Below, one piece after another: positions 18,415-27,803 of a DNA stretch of 64,000 nt (positions within the stretch are counted from its first letter, which is position 1; every line of letters begins with the position of its first letter). The notes beneath the pieces were generated by a model. That model did not search any database, was not told the origin of the DNA, and saw nothing but the letters and a program-made list of their open reading frames with translations. This DNA comes from Sessilibacter corallicola. Lineage in GTDB: Bacteria > Pseudomonadota > Gammaproteobacteria > Pseudomonadales > Cellvibrionaceae. Location of the stretch: contig NZ_JAJSLX010000002.1 in the NCBI RefSeq assembly GCF_021290925.1, positions 1,019,001 through 1,083,000 of the forward strand, in the 5' to 3' direction. Both the position numbers and the translations under genes were made by a program.

Positions 18415-18915
18415 CGAAAGGTACCTATAGGTTATCTTGATGCGTCAAGAAAATAGGGTTGATGGAAAGTGAGCATGGTATTGTATGTTCGGCCCCAATT
18501 TCACACCACACTTTGCAAATTTGTGAAATATTATTAATAGTTTTCACAAAACTTTCATAAACTGTTCGTCTTGGGTGTTTAGGCGCGAATACCAGCTTTA
18601 ATTTGTGTTGTTTATTCAAGTTTACAGTAGCATTTGATATCCTGCACCGGCATTTTTACTGCAATTTCTTTGATATGCATTTAAATGTTTGTGAGTTGTA
18701 CTGTTTCAATATTGTATGCATCATTTTGGATCCAAAATGATAAGCTGGGCTATTAAAGGATTAAGTTTTACACTTCGATTCCTTCTAGGATAGGTACGCC
18801 TGTTAAAGTTGTGGCTAATAAGTCGTGATGATAAAGTTCAACGCTGTCTGAAAGCCATATTGTTGATTTAGCTTGGAGCTAACTCAGCAAATAAAATCTA
18901 TCTAGGAGGAAGTCT
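18415..18915. promoter_or_regulatory. Divergent control region of polysaccharide locus
   Basis: This 501-bp AT-rich gap lies between the divergent wbpM-like and rfbB genes and should contain the promoters for both arms of the locus. A perfect 22-bp palindrome is present at 18720-18741 (half-site ATCATTTTGGA), a good candidate operator. I looked for a JUMPstart/ops element (GGCGGTAGC) and did not find one. A 64-codon minus-strand frame at 18425-18619 is not convincing. Confidence 0.5.
18720..18741. promoter_or_regulatory. 22-bp perfect palindrome, candidate operator
   Basis: ATCATTTTGGA (18720-18730) is followed directly by its reverse complement (18731-18741). It sits 175 bp upstream of rfbB. 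A symmetric site of this length is typical for a dimeric regulator, but none is encoded in the locus. Confidence 0.5.
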
Positions 18916-19965
18916 GTGAAAATATTGGTTACTGGAGGTGCCGGGTTCATTGGTTCAGCAGTTATTAGGGAAGCGATTACACAAACCAATCACGAAATAT
19001 GCAACCTAGATAAACTCACCTACGCTGGAAACCTAGAATCCCTGGCAGACATAGAGAATTCAGAACGTTATCAATTTGTGCAAGCTGATATCTCTGACAG
19101 AGAGGCTGTAGAAGCCTGTTTTGCCAGCTTTAATCCAGATATCATCATGAATCTTGCCGCCGAATCCCATGTAGACCGCTCTATTGATGGCCCATCTGAG
19201 TTTATGCAAACCAATATCATGGGCACTTTTACTCTATTGGAAGTCGCAAGAGAATACTATTCCACTCTTACCGATGTGAAAAAAGACCAATTTAGATTCC
19301 ATCACATCTCCACTGACGAAGTGTTTGGAACTTTGGGTACTGAAGGCTTTTTTACCGAAGATACACCTTACGCTCCGAATTCCCCTTACAGCGCATCTAA
19401 AGCTTCAAGCGACCACTTGGTGCGAGCTTGGCACGAAACTTATGGCCTTCCGACTCTTCAAACTAACTGCTCAAATAATTACGGCCCCTACCATTTTCCA
19501 GAAAAACTTATCCCTTTGGTTATTCTCAATGCGTTAGACGGTAAAGATTTACCAGTCTACGGCGATGGTTCACAAGTTCGAGATTGGTTGTATGTAGAGG
19601 ATCACGCGAGAGCGCTGTTGAAGGTGGTAACCGAAGGCGCGGTTGGCTCTACCTATAATATAGGCGGACACAACGAGAAGAAAAACATTGAAGTAGTTAA
19701 AACGATTTGTTCGTTACTCGATGAGTTGGTGCCCAAAGATGGTAAATACGAAGATCAAATTACCTATGTTGCTGATCGACCAGGACATGATCAGAGATAC
19801 GCAATCGACGCTACCAAAATCAGCGAGGAGCTAAATTGGAAGCCGTTAGAGACCTTTGAAAGTGGCATCCGTAAAACCGTGGAGTGGTATTTAGCTAACA
19901 AGCCGTGGTGTGAGGCCGTTACGAAAAATAAATATGACCGTGGCCGAATAGGCCTAAATACCTAG
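18916..19965 (+). CDS. rfbB: dTDP-glucose 4,6-dehydratase
   Basis: RfbB makes dTDP-4-keto-6-deoxyglucose from dTDP-glucose. The 349-residue protein has the NAD-binding [10 protein letters not shown] (about 7-16), [14 protein letters not shown] (about 80-93), [10 protein letters not shown] (about 129-138) and the catalytic [10 protein letters not shown] (about 159-168). The start is a GTG at 18916 with an excellent AGGAGGA at 18904-18910. It is the first gene of the plus-strand polysaccharide run, followed by rfbA; rfbC and rfbD are absent from the window. Confidence 0.95.
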   Translation: MKILVTGGAGFIGSAVIREAITQTNHEICNLDKLTYAGNLESLADIENSERYQFVQADISDREAVEACFASFNPDIIMNLAAESHVDRSIDGPSEFMQTNIMGTFTLLEVAREYYSTLTDVKKDQFRFHHISTDEVFGTLGTEGFFTEDTPYAPNSPYSASKASSDHLVRAWHETYGLPTLQTNCSNNYGPYHFPEKLIPLVILNALDGKDLPVYGDGSQVRDWLYVEDHARALLKVVTEGAVGSTYNIGGHNEKKNIEVVKTICSLLDELVPKDGKYEDQITYVADRPGHDQRYAIDATKISEELNWKPLETFESGIRKTVEWYLANKPWCEAVTKNKYDRGRIGLNT

Positions 19966-20045
19966 TATTTAAAAAATGCTGCCTCAAAATGAAGTGTCTA
20001 AAGCGTATTTATTCTAGAAAAATTTATTAATAAAGGTTTGTGAAA

Positions 20046-20939
20046 ATGGATAAGCAAAGAAAAGGGATTGTTTTAGCTGGTGGATCAGGTACTCGACTTC
20101 ACCCACTTACTTTAGCTGTCAGTAAGCAGCTAATGCCAGTCTATGATAAGCCGATGATCTACTACCCCATTTCGATTTTAATGATGGCGGGTATTCAGGA
20201 AATATTAATCATTACTACGCCAGACGATCAGCATCAGTTTAAAAAATTGTTAGGTGATGGATCGCAATGGGGAGTTGAGTTTACTTACGTCGTTCAGCCT
20301 TCTCCAGATGGCCTAGCACAAGCTTTTATTCTAGGTGAAGAATTCCTAGATGGTGCGCCAGTGTGTCTAATTTTGGGTGATAATATTTTTCATGGCCATG
20401 GTTTAGGTGAAAAGCTCAAATCTGCAAATTCGCAAGAAGACGGCGCAACAGTTTTCGGTTATTGGGTCAATGATCCAGAACGATATGGTGTAGCAGAGTT
20501 TGATGAAAGTGGCAAAGTTATTTCAATTGAAGAAAAACCTGAAAAGCCTAAATCTAACTATGCAGTTACCGGTTTGTATTTTTATGATAACCAAGTAGTT
20601 GACTTGGCCAAATCATTGAAACCCTCTCCAAGAGGCGAGCTAGAAATAACTGACTTAAATAAAATTTATCTCGATAACGGCAAGTTACAACTCGAAGATT
20701 TAGGTCGTGGCAGCGCTTGGTTAGACACTGGTACTCATGATTCATTATTGGAAGCTGGGAACTACATTGAAACCTTGGTCAAGAGGCAGGGGCTTGCAGT
20801 TTGTTGTCCGGAAGAAATTGCTTACGCAAATCAGTGGATAAGTAGAGATCAATTGTTCGATCTTGCAGAGAAGTATAAAAAAACGAACTATGGGAAGTAT
20901 TTATTGAAAGTCCTTGAGCAAGTCGTTACTGCTAACTAA
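20046..20939 (+). CDS. rfbA: Glucose-1-phosphate thymidylyltransferase
   Basis: RfbA makes dTDP-glucose from dTTP and glucose-1-phosphate and supplies RfbB. The signature [16 protein letters not shown] is at the N-terminus, followed by [16 protein letters not shown] and [10 protein letters not shown] (about 107-116). The length of 297 residues is typical. The ATG at 20046 has AAAGG nine bases upstream and was preferred over an in-frame GTG at 20040 that is too close to it. Confidence 0.95.
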   Translation: MDKQRKGIVLAGGSGTRLHPLTLAVSKQLMPVYDKPMIYYPISILMMAGIQEILIITTPDDQHQFKKLLGDGSQWGVEFTYVVQPSPDGLAQAFILGEEFLDGAPVCLILGDNIFHGHGLGEKLKSANSQEDGATVFGYWVNDPERYGVAEFDESGKVISIEEKPEKPKSNYAVTGLYFYDNQVVDLAKSLKPSPRGELEITDLNKIYLDNGKLQLEDLGRGSAWLDTGTHDSLLEAGNYIETLVKRQGLAVCCPEEIAYANQWISRDQLFDLAEKYKKTNYGKYLLKVLEQVVTAN

Positions 20940-20996
20940 TGGTGCGGCTTTGGTAATATATCAAGCGATTATTAATTTGTTTTTGGTGATTGAAAG

Positions 20997-21782
20997 ATGA
21001 GTAGTGATAAGGATAAGAAGGTTAGCCTAAGATTGTTAGGGCAATCTGGTTTCAGGATGGAGTTTAATAATACCGTATTATATATTGATCCATATCTGTC
21101 TGATTCAGTTCGAAAATTTGATTCTCCCGAGCTAGAACGATTAATCCCTATTCCGATTAATCCTGAAGAAATTAATGATGCTGATTGGGTGTTACTGACT
21201 CATGACCATTTAGATCATTGTGATCCTGAGACGGTCGGAAAAATAGCAATTCATTCTCCTTCTTGTAAATTTTATGGCCCTATCTCCGTCATTAAGTTGC
21301 TTAGGTCTTGGGGTTTTGATGAATCCAGATTAGTTTTGTGTTCTGAAAACGAGCATGAAGTTCTGGCTGATGGTATTAACATACGAATTACTCCTGCTGC
21401 TCACCCTGAAATTACCCGTGACGAAAACGGCCGTTTTTGTTGTGTAGGTTTCCTTTTGTCCTTTGAAGGAAAGCTAGTGTATATATCTGGTGATACTTGT
21501 ATTACAGATGAGTTATATGATTTTCTAAAAGAATTGCCTGTAATAAATGTCGCTATGCTGCCAATTAATGAGCGAAATTATTTTAAGGAGCGGTTTGGAA
21601 CGATCGGAAACATGTCGGTTCGAGAGGCTTTCACGTTAGCTCATGAACTGAAAATTGAAAAAGTTATTCCTTCTCACGGGGATATGTTTCATATTCATTC
21701 TGTTTCTAAAGAAGAGTTAGAAGTAGTTCATAGAGACTTTAATTTTGATTTCGAATTGTTAATTAACCCTACTGAATTATAG
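20997..21782 (+). CDS. Metallo-beta-lactamase-fold hydrolase
   Basis: This 261-residue soluble protein has the metal-binding HxHxDH motif (LLTHDHLDHCDPETV, about 65-79) and later metal ligands in AAHPEI (about 139-144), ISGDTCITDE (about 162-171) and PSHGDMFHIH (about 233-242). It resembles the UlaG/lactonase branch of the family. In a sugar-nucleotide locus it could hydrolyse a lactone or phosphoester intermediate. Its substrate is unknown. It is followed 5 bp later by the glycosyltransferase gene. Confidence 0.75.
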   Translation: MSSDKDKKVSLRLLGQSGFRMEFNNTVLYIDPYLSDSVRKFDSPELERLIPIPINPEEINDADWVLLTHDHLDHCDPETVGKIAIHSPSCKFYGPISVIKLLRSWGFDESRLVLCSENEHEVLADGINIRITPAAHPEITRDENGRFCCVGFLLSFEGKLVYISGDTCITDELYDFLKELPVINVAMLPINERNYFKERFGTIGNMSVREAFTLAHELKIEKVIPSHGDMFHIHSVSKEELEVVHRDFNFDFELLINPTEL

Positions 21783-21787
21783 ACACA

Positions 21788-22723
21788 ATGCTAGTTAGTA
21801 TAGTTATTCGAACTTTAAATGAGGAAAAATACCTAGGTGAATTATTGCGTTCAATTAAGAACCAAGTTTGTCCGGGTTTTGATATTGAAATTGTATTAGT
21901 AGATTCTGGGTCAGACGATAATACAGTTAGTATTGCTAAGAGCTTTGGCTGCAAAATTGTCAATATTCGTAAAAGTGAGTTTTCCTTTGGGCGTTCATTG
22001 AATATTGGATGCGAAGCAGCCAGCGGAGAGTATTTGGCCATCATAAGTGGTCATTGTGTTCCGACAGATGAATTTTGGCTGGCGAATCTATGTAAACCAT
22101 TTAACGAATCAAATATTGGGTATGTATACGGTCGCCAGGTTGGATATTCATCAAGCTTTTTTAGTGAGAAAAGAATATTTTCTAAATATTTCCCCCAACA
22201 CGATGCAGTCCCCCAATCAGGCTTCTTCTGTAACAATGCGAACAGTGTCATACGTAGGGATGTGTGGAAAGAGTTTCTTTTTGATGAGGATTTGACAGGT
22301 CTAGAAGATATGTACCTTGCTAAGGCAATAGTGGGCGAGGGGTGGAAGGTTGCTTATGTCAGCTCTGCATGTGTTTATCACATTCATGAAGAAAGTTGGT
22401 CACAGATTGAACGTAGATTTGAGCGAGAAGCGATAGCACTACAAGAAATTATGCCTCAAATAAGAATTTCTATGGTGGATTTTCTCCGCTACTTAATTGC
22501 TAGTATTGTTCATGATTTATCTTGTGCGCTGCGTTCTGGAGTATTATTTAATAACTTAATTCCTATTTTGAAATACCGTTTTTATCAGTATAGGGGAAGT
22601 TTTAAGGGTAACCGCAGTAATAAAAAGTTAACTGCGTTACAGAAAGAAGAATATTTTTACCCAAAGAGGTCGGCACGGTTCGATGAAGAAAAAGATAGTG
22701 GCACTTTTGCCAATGAAGGCTAA
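21788..22723 (+). CDS. Family 2 glycosyltransferase
   Basis: The 311-residue protein is an inverting GT2 enzyme with a GT-A fold: VSIVIRTLNEEKYLGELL at the N-terminus, VLVDSGSDDNTVSIAK (about 37-52) and the nucleotide-binding acidic region near GLEDMYLAKAIVGEGW (about 174-189). It resembles rhamnosyltransferase-type GT2 proteins, but donor and acceptor cannot be read from sequence. Its 3' end overlaps the next gene by 41 bp, indicating tight coupling. Confidence 0.82.
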   Translation: MLVSIVIRTLNEEKYLGELLRSIKNQVCPGFDIEIVLVDSGSDDNTVSIAKSFGCKIVNIRKSEFSFGRSLNIGCEAASGEYLAIISGHCVPTDEFWLANLCKPFNESNIGYVYGRQVGYSSSFFSEKRIFSKYFPQHDAVPQSGFFCNNANSVIRRDVWKEFLFDEDLTGLEDMYLAKAIVGEGWKVAYVSSACVYHIHEESWSQIERRFEREAIALQEIMPQIRISMVDFLRYLIASIVHDLSCALRSGVLFNNLIPILKYRFYQYRGSFKGNRSNKKLTALQKEEYFYPKRSARFDEEKDSGTFANEG

Positions 22724-23351
22724 TAGTGAGCGAGTCCCTGGTAAGAACTTTAAAGACCTGAATGGAAAACCACTTTTTAGATGGGTCTTAGATACATTGC
22801 TGAGTGTTGACATCATAGATTCTGTAATTATCAACACAGATGCTCGAGATATACTTTCTACCTATGGCTTGGAAAGCTCTGAACGCGTTTTAATTCGGGA
22901 TAGAAGGCAGGAAATATGCGGTGATGATGTTTCAATGAATAAAGTCATTGGTGACGATATCGCTGCAATTGATAGTGATATTTATTTGATGACTCATACC
23001 ACTAATCCTATGTTAAGCCGATCAACTATTGTGGACGCTTTGTCTAAATTTTCTGAATCCTTATCTACCGGTGAGCATGATTCCTTATTTTCGGTTGATA
23101 AAATCCAAACTAGATTTTATAAAAAAGATGGAACTCCAATAAATCATAACCCAGATAAGCTCATTAAGACCCAAGATTTAGAGCCTTGGTTTGAAGAGAA
23201 TTCAAATCTGTATTTATTTACTAAAGAGAGTTTTGAGTCAACTCAAGCTAGAATCGGTAAAAAGCCTTTTTTATTTGAGACTCCTAAAGGTGAGTCGGTA
23301 GATATTGATACTCCTGATGATTGGGAAATAGCTAGAAAATTACAGAAATAA
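22683..23351 (+). CDS. CMP-acidic sugar cytidylyltransferase, NeuA-like
   Basis: This 222-residue enzyme belongs to the CMP-N-acetylneuraminate/CMP-Kdo synthetase family, which activates acidic sugars with CTP. Seen are the N-terminal LLPMKANSERVPGKNFKDLNG (the CTP loop, near residues 8-28), PLFRWVLDTLL and the metal-site-like ESVDIDTPDDWEIA at the C-terminus. No NeuB- or KdsA-type synthase is in the window, so the acid may be unusual. The first Met was chosen because the family begins just before this loop. Confidence 0.8.
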   Translation: MKKKIVALLPMKANSERVPGKNFKDLNGKPLFRWVLDTLLSVDIIDSVIINTDARDILSTYGLESSERVLIRDRRQEICGDDVSMNKVIGDDIAAIDSDIYLMTHTTNPMLSRSTIVDALSKFSESLSTGEHDSLFSVDKIQTRFYKKDGTPINHNPDKLIKTQDLEPWFEENSNLYLFTKESFESTQARIGKKPFLFETPKGESVDIDTPDDWEIARKLQK

Positions 23352-23353
23352 TT

Positions 23354-24298
23354 ATGAAGAAAAAAATACTTGTTACTTGCCCTCCTATGCTTCAATCCTT
23401 GGATCTATGTCTGGAAAAGTTTGAAAATTATGACTTAGATGTAGTCGCGCCAGAGGTTGTTCAAACTTTGAGTGAACAAGAGTTGATTGATTTAGTCCCT
23501 AATGTGGATGGCTGGATCATTGGCGATGATCCAGCTACTAAAGCTGTATTCCAAGCTGGGCGTATGGGAAAGCTAAGGGCTGCTGTGAAATGGGGTATAG
23601 GTACTGACAATGTTGACTTTACAGCATGTGAAGATTTAGGCATTCCTATCACGAATACTCCTAATATGTTTGGTCGTGAAGTAGCTGATGTTGCTATGGG
23701 ATACATAATTGGTTTGGCGCGAGAAACGTTCCTGATTGATCGGCAAGTACGTCTCGGGAATTGGGTAAAACCAGCTGGTATTTCTTTGCAGGGTAAAAAT
23801 GTTGGGTTGGTTGGTTTTGGGGATATTGGTAAAAATGTTCACAAGAGACTAATAGCCTCAGATATGAACGTAACTATCTATGATCCATATGCAAAATTTG
23901 ACAATGATAATGTAAATACAGTTCATAGGATGTGGCCAGATAACGTTGGTGATCTTGATTTTTTGGTTTTCACATGTTCACTAACAGAAAGTTCTTATCA
24001 TATGTTTAATGATTCTATTCTAGAACAATTGAAACCTGGAGTAAGAATCGTAAATGTTGGTCGTGGTGGGCTGATCAATGAAAAGTCATTGGAAGATGGG
24101 TTGAAAACAGGAGTTTTATACTCCGCTGCTTTAGATGTGTTCGAAGAGGAACCTATTTCTCAAGATTCTTATTTACTTGAGCATCCTAGATGTGTTTTGG
24201 GAACTCATAACTCATCCAACACGGTCGAAGCTGTTGTTAGAACGAGTTATAAGGCGATTGATCAGATAAACAAGTATTTATCCAGTGAAGCCGTTTAA
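23354..24298 (+). CDS. D-isomer 2-hydroxyacid dehydrogenase
   Basis: This 314-residue NAD-dependent dehydrogenase resembles phosphoglycerate dehydrogenase. The Rossmann motif is VGLVGFGDIGKNV (about 149-161). Catalytic residues fit NVGRGGLINEKSLED (Arg, about 232), the Glu in DVFEEEPIS (about 262) and the His in LGTHNSS (about 284). The gene lies 2 bp after the cytidylyltransferase and directly abuts the SDR gene. It probably oxidises or reduces a 2-keto/2-hydroxy acid that becomes part of the polysaccharide. Confidence 0.82.
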   Translation: MKKKILVTCPPMLQSLDLCLEKFENYDLDVVAPEVVQTLSEQELIDLVPNVDGWIIGDDPATKAVFQAGRMGKLRAAVKWGIGTDNVDFTACEDLGIPITNTPNMFGREVADVAMGYIIGLARETFLIDRQVRLGNWVKPAGISLQGKNVGLVGFGDIGKNVHKRLIASDMNVTIYDPYAKFDNDNVNTVHRMWPDNVGDLDFLVFTCSLTESSYHMFNDSILEQLKPGVRIVNVGRGGLINEKSLEDGLKTGVLYSAALDVFEEEPISQDSYLLEHPRCVLGTHNSSNTVEAVVRTSYKAIDQINKYLSSEAV

Positions 24299-25051
24299 AT
24301 GAATGTTTTTTACGTAACAGGATGCTCGGGAGGCATTGGTGAAGCAATAGTCTCCCAATTGTGTGAGTTAGGTTTGGTGGTAGGCATTGATATTGTCCCA
24401 CCATGTGAAGAAACTTCTTCCAAGCTGCATAAGTTTATGCAGGTGGATTTTTCTCAATTGTCCAGCGATGAAAGTTATCGTTTACAGATACAAGAGCAAA
24501 TAAAAAATACTCAGAATCAGTTGGATTGTTGTTGTACCGCATTAGTCAATGTTGCAGCCGTACAAATACTAAATTCTATTCAGGACTCTACGTGCAGTGA
24601 ATGGCAAAAAACTTTTCAAGTCAACTGTTTTGCTCCTGTATTGATGTCAGGTTTCCTCTACAGCGATTTAAAAAAATCGAAAGGAATTGTGATTAACATC
24701 GGTAGTATTCATTCTGAGCAAACAAAGAAAGATTTTGGTATTTATGCTGCGTCTAAAGCTGCATTGTCATCAGTCACTCGGTCAATGGCTTTGGATTGGG
24801 CTGGAAGCGTTAGGGCAGTTTGTATTGCACCTGCTGCGATTGAGACTAAAATGCTTTTAGCTGGATTCGAATCTGATAAAACTGCATATGATAAACTTGC
24901 AGATTCTCACCCTAGCAGAAAAATTGGTAGTCCTCTAGACGTTGCCAAGCTAGTTACCTATCTCGTGAATGATACTGATGGATTTATAAATGGGGTCACA
25001 TTAAATATAGATGGTGGAATATCCGGTAAATTGGTCGACCCCTTAGCCTAA
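24299..25051 (+). CDS. Short-chain dehydrogenase/reductase
   Basis: A 250-residue classical SDR with the cofactor motif VTGCSGGIGEAIV (about 6-18), an NVAA-like motif (LVNVAAVQ), the catalytic Ser in NIGSIHSEQ and YAASKAAL (Tyr/Lys about 150-154), ending in DGGIS. The start codon ATG directly abuts the stop of the preceding gene, so translation is coupled. It is likely a reductase or epimerase in the same sugar-acid pathway as its neighbours. Confidence 0.85.
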   Translation: MNVFYVTGCSGGIGEAIVSQLCELGLVVGIDIVPPCEETSSKLHKFMQVDFSQLSSDESYRLQIQEQIKNTQNQLDCCCTALVNVAAVQILNSIQDSTCSEWQKTFQVNCFAPVLMSGFLYSDLKKSKGIVINIGSIHSEQTKKDFGIYAASKAALSSVTRSMALDWAGSVRAVCIAPAAIETKMLLAGFESDKTAYDKLADSHPSRKIGSPLDVAKLVTYLVNDTDGFINGVTLNIDGGISGKLVDPLA

Positions 25052-25088
25052 TATGTTGCTTTTTAATAGTTTTTGATTCTCCTTGTTT

Positions 25089-27803
25089 ATGAAAAATATT
25101 GCTTTATTCAATCCATCATATCAGCACCCCCAAGAAGTTTCTCTTTGGGATTCATTGTACCGCAACATGTTAAATCATGGCTTTACCCCTGTTGAATTCC
25201 AATGCAGAGCGGTGCCAGATTTATTTGAAGGTGTTATTCGTTATATTTTTCCCGCTAGACTTAAAGATTTCGGAAAAAAAATTAAATTTTCTGTTATATC
25301 TGTACCAAGTTGGCTTACGGAAGAAGAGAGAGAATTTTCTGTTCTTTGGGAGCAAAAACGATGGTCATTAAATGATAGTGATAAAAATGAAATTGAAGAA
25401 GGTGTCATTCGAATTGCTCAGACTATCGATCTGTTTTTTGAAAGTCACAAACCAAATTTAGTTATTGTATACAATGAAGTAGACCATCCTCAGAGGTTGG
25501 CGGTTCTGGCTGCAAAGAAATATGGTATTCCTTACATTATATTAGAGCGATCTCCATTTATGGGGGTGTGGTTCGAACCTAAAGGCTTATTTTCAAACTC
25601 TGTTACTCATTCTTGTTGTGTATCAAATGAAGATGATAGTTTTAATTTCGAGGCTGCTTCTTATTTAAATATATTAAAAAATGATTTGGAAGGTTTTAGA
25701 AAGAACGAGTCTAAATCTATAGAGTTGGGGGAAGATGAGTATGCCAGGCCGCTAGTATTATTGGTTTTGGATAATTTTTTATGGACTGGTTGTTTTTCTG
25801 GAAGTGTAACGAGGTTTTTAGATGATTATCGCGAATTTCATGATATTGAAAAAACAATTATTCAGTTAAATCAGTCTGTAGAAAGTTGGGGAGGAACGCT
25901 AATCGTGAAGCCTCACCCTTCATGTCAAGAGGCAAAAAAACTCAAACTACCTCATAGCGTTCGCTTTTATGATGGAGCCTTGTCGTCTGTACTTCCAATA
26001 GCTGATGTAGTTGTAGGTTGGAATAGTAAAGTTCTATTTAATGCGTTGGCTATAGAAAAACCTGTAGTATGTTTAGGAGCTAATCCTGTTTTAGCAACAG
26101 AAGCTTGTTACGAACCTCAAAGTTTTGATCAAATCCCTAGCGCGATATCTGATGCAATTCATCAAGTTGACCTTGAAGCCAAACTATTAAAGTTTAAGAG
26201 ATATTTACCCAAGGTTGCAAAATCAGCTTATTTTGAAATAGAAAATGGTGCTGTATACAATACAGGCTCTCCATTTTACTTGTTTTTAGATAAAGTTTTC
26301 TCTACTTTGAAGTTCCCATTGTTTGAGTCTCATGCTTCTGTTGATGATTGGTTAAATTTATGCCGTGGAAAACTTACGGATATTAGAAAAAATAATCTTC
26401 TAGTGAGCGGTGAATACTCGGTTAAGGTTTTATTTGATGCAACTAGATTGCTCAAAAGTAATTTGAAGCACACTGGGATATCTCGATATGTCAATGAGAT
26501 TATAGTGAGAGGTTGCGAGAGTAAGAGGGTGCACTTCACTGCAGTTGTAAAAAACGGTGGTGGTTGGCAGTACTACAAAGGTGATGAACTTCTCAATATC
26601 AATGATTATGATTTGTTTCACTCGCCCCATGACCCCCTAGATTCAAGCATTGGTATTTCTAGAATAGTCACTTTGCATGATGTAGTACATCTTAAACTAA
26701 GCAAATATTACCCTGATCAAAGTGTTCCTCAAAGTAAATATCACATATATAAAGTATTGAAGTCTATTAGAAAAAATGACTTTGTATTATGTGATTCAAA
26801 AGCAACTATGAGGGATTTCTTATCATTTGGTATTTCGGATCCGTCGAATTGTCGAGTTGCTCCTTTAGGTGCGGACCTAATTGAGTTTGGTGAAATATCT
26901 CACTGTAATAAATCAAAACGTCGTATTTTCGCTATTTATCAAAATGATCCAAGAAAAAATAAAGAAGTATATCTAGAGATAGCATCTCACCTAAATGAGC
27001 TTGATGGAAGGTGGAAAATGGTGCTCATTGTTCCGAAGGGTGAAAAGGAAGTAATAGAAGCTCATGCAAAACAACTAAACATAAGTAATCTTGAGCTTCA
27101 TGAGAATCCCGATGATACCGATAAACTGGATTTGATGAAAGGTTGTGACTTTTCTATATTCTTACCATTTTACGAAGGCTTTGGCTTGCCAGCTCTAGAG
27201 AGTGCCGCTTACGGGGTGCCAGTTATCACTTCATGTTGTTCTTCACTTCAAGAAATAGATTTACCTCTCGTAGAGTTTGTATCTCCGTTTGACATTGAAG
27301 GGATTAAAACTGTTGTAGATGCATGGGTAACTGAACCCGATAAACTTCCGAATGTTTCTCAAGAGGTTGTGCAATCATTAGAAAAATACTCTTGGTCAGA
27401 GGCTTATAATAGAGTAGAAAATAGCTATGTAGAATGTAAAAACAAGAATTTTTCGGGTAACAATGAAGCTTTTTCAGTTTATCAGAATGAGCAGTTTGTT
27501 AATCCTAGAGAAGTGAATGTTCAAATGCTGACGGATTCTAAAAAGTATCCTTTCAAGTATTTTATGATGAAACTTCGTTCTGAATTCTTTTCTATTCGTC
27601 GGGCTCGAATTTCAATAAGTCAGGTTTTAGTAGCTCTATTACTAAGTGTTACTTCTGTTTTCTTTCTTCGTGATTCTTACAGTTCAGCCTCAACAGATAT
27701 TGTTGGTTGTGCAGTATTTGTTATGTGTATATTGTTTTTTTATATCCGGAATTATAGCTTGTTTGAACGTTTTGTGGATTATTTAAAGCATGTACAAAAA
27801 TAA
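25089..27803 (+). CDS. Fused KpsC/KpsS-like and GT4 glycosyltransferase
   Basis: This 904-residue protein has two transferase-like halves. Residues about 1-400 resemble the capsule synthesis family that includes KpsC/KpsS: VKPHPSCQEA followed by VLPIADVVVGWNSKVLFNALAIEKPVVCLG (positions about 275-335). Residues about 450-780 are a GT4/GT-B domain with FLPFYEGFGLPALESAAYGVP (about 692-712). Two membrane segments lie near the C-terminus (about 840-885). KpsC-like domains in known enzymes use CMP-Kdo, which fits the cytidylyltransferase upstream. The ATG at 25089 is preferred over TTG at 25083. Confidence 0.75.
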   Translation: MKNIALFNPSYQHPQEVSLWDSLYRNMLNHGFTPVEFQCRAVPDLFEGVIRYIFPARLKDFGKKIKFSVISVPSWLTEEEREFSVLWEQKRWSLNDSDKNEIEEGVIRIAQTIDLFFESHKPNLVIVYNEVDHPQRLAVLAAKKYGIPYIILERSPFMGVWFEPKGLFSNSVTHSCCVSNEDDSFNFEAASYLNILKNDLEGFRKNESKSIELGEDEYARPLVLLVLDNFLWTGCFSGSVTRFLDDYREFHDIEKTIIQLNQSVESWGGTLIVKPHPSCQEAKKLKLPHSVRFYDGALSSVLPIADVVVGWNSKVLFNALAIEKPVVCLGANPVLATEACYEPQSFDQIPSAISDAIHQVDLEAKLLKFKRYLPKVAKSAYFEIENGAVYNTGSPFYLFLDKVFSTLKFPLFESHASVDDWLNLCRGKLTDIRKNNLLVSGEYSVKVLFDATRLLKSNLKHTGISRYVNEIIVRGCESKRVHFTAVVKNGGGWQYYKGDELLNINDYDLFHSPHDPLDSSIGISRIVTLHDVVHLKLSKYYPDQSVPQSKYHIYKVLKSIRKNDFVLCDSKATMRDFLSFGISDPSNCRVAPLGADLIEFGEISHCNKSKRRIFAIYQNDPRKNKEVYLEIASHLNELDGRWKMVLIVPKGEKEVIEAHAKQLNISNLELHENPDDTDKLDLMKGCDFSIFLPFYEGFGLPALESAAYGVPVITSCCSSLQEIDLPLVEFVSPFDIEGIKTVVDAWVTEPDKLPNVSQEVVQSLEKYSWSEAYNRVENSYVECKNKNFSGNNEAFSVYQNEQFVNPREVNVQMLTDSKKYPFKYFMMKLRSEFFSIRRARISISQVLVALLLSVTSVFFLRDSYSSASTDIVGCAVFVMCILFFYIRNYSLFERFVDYLKHVQK

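Noticed and set aside
18425-18619. 64-codon minus-strand frame upstream of the wbpM-like gene
   Set aside because: No ribosome binding site or motif, and it fills the expected promoter region.
18640-18915. JUMPstart/ops element for RfaH
   Set aside because: The core GGCGGTAGC is absent; GATAGGTACGCC near 18789 is too different.
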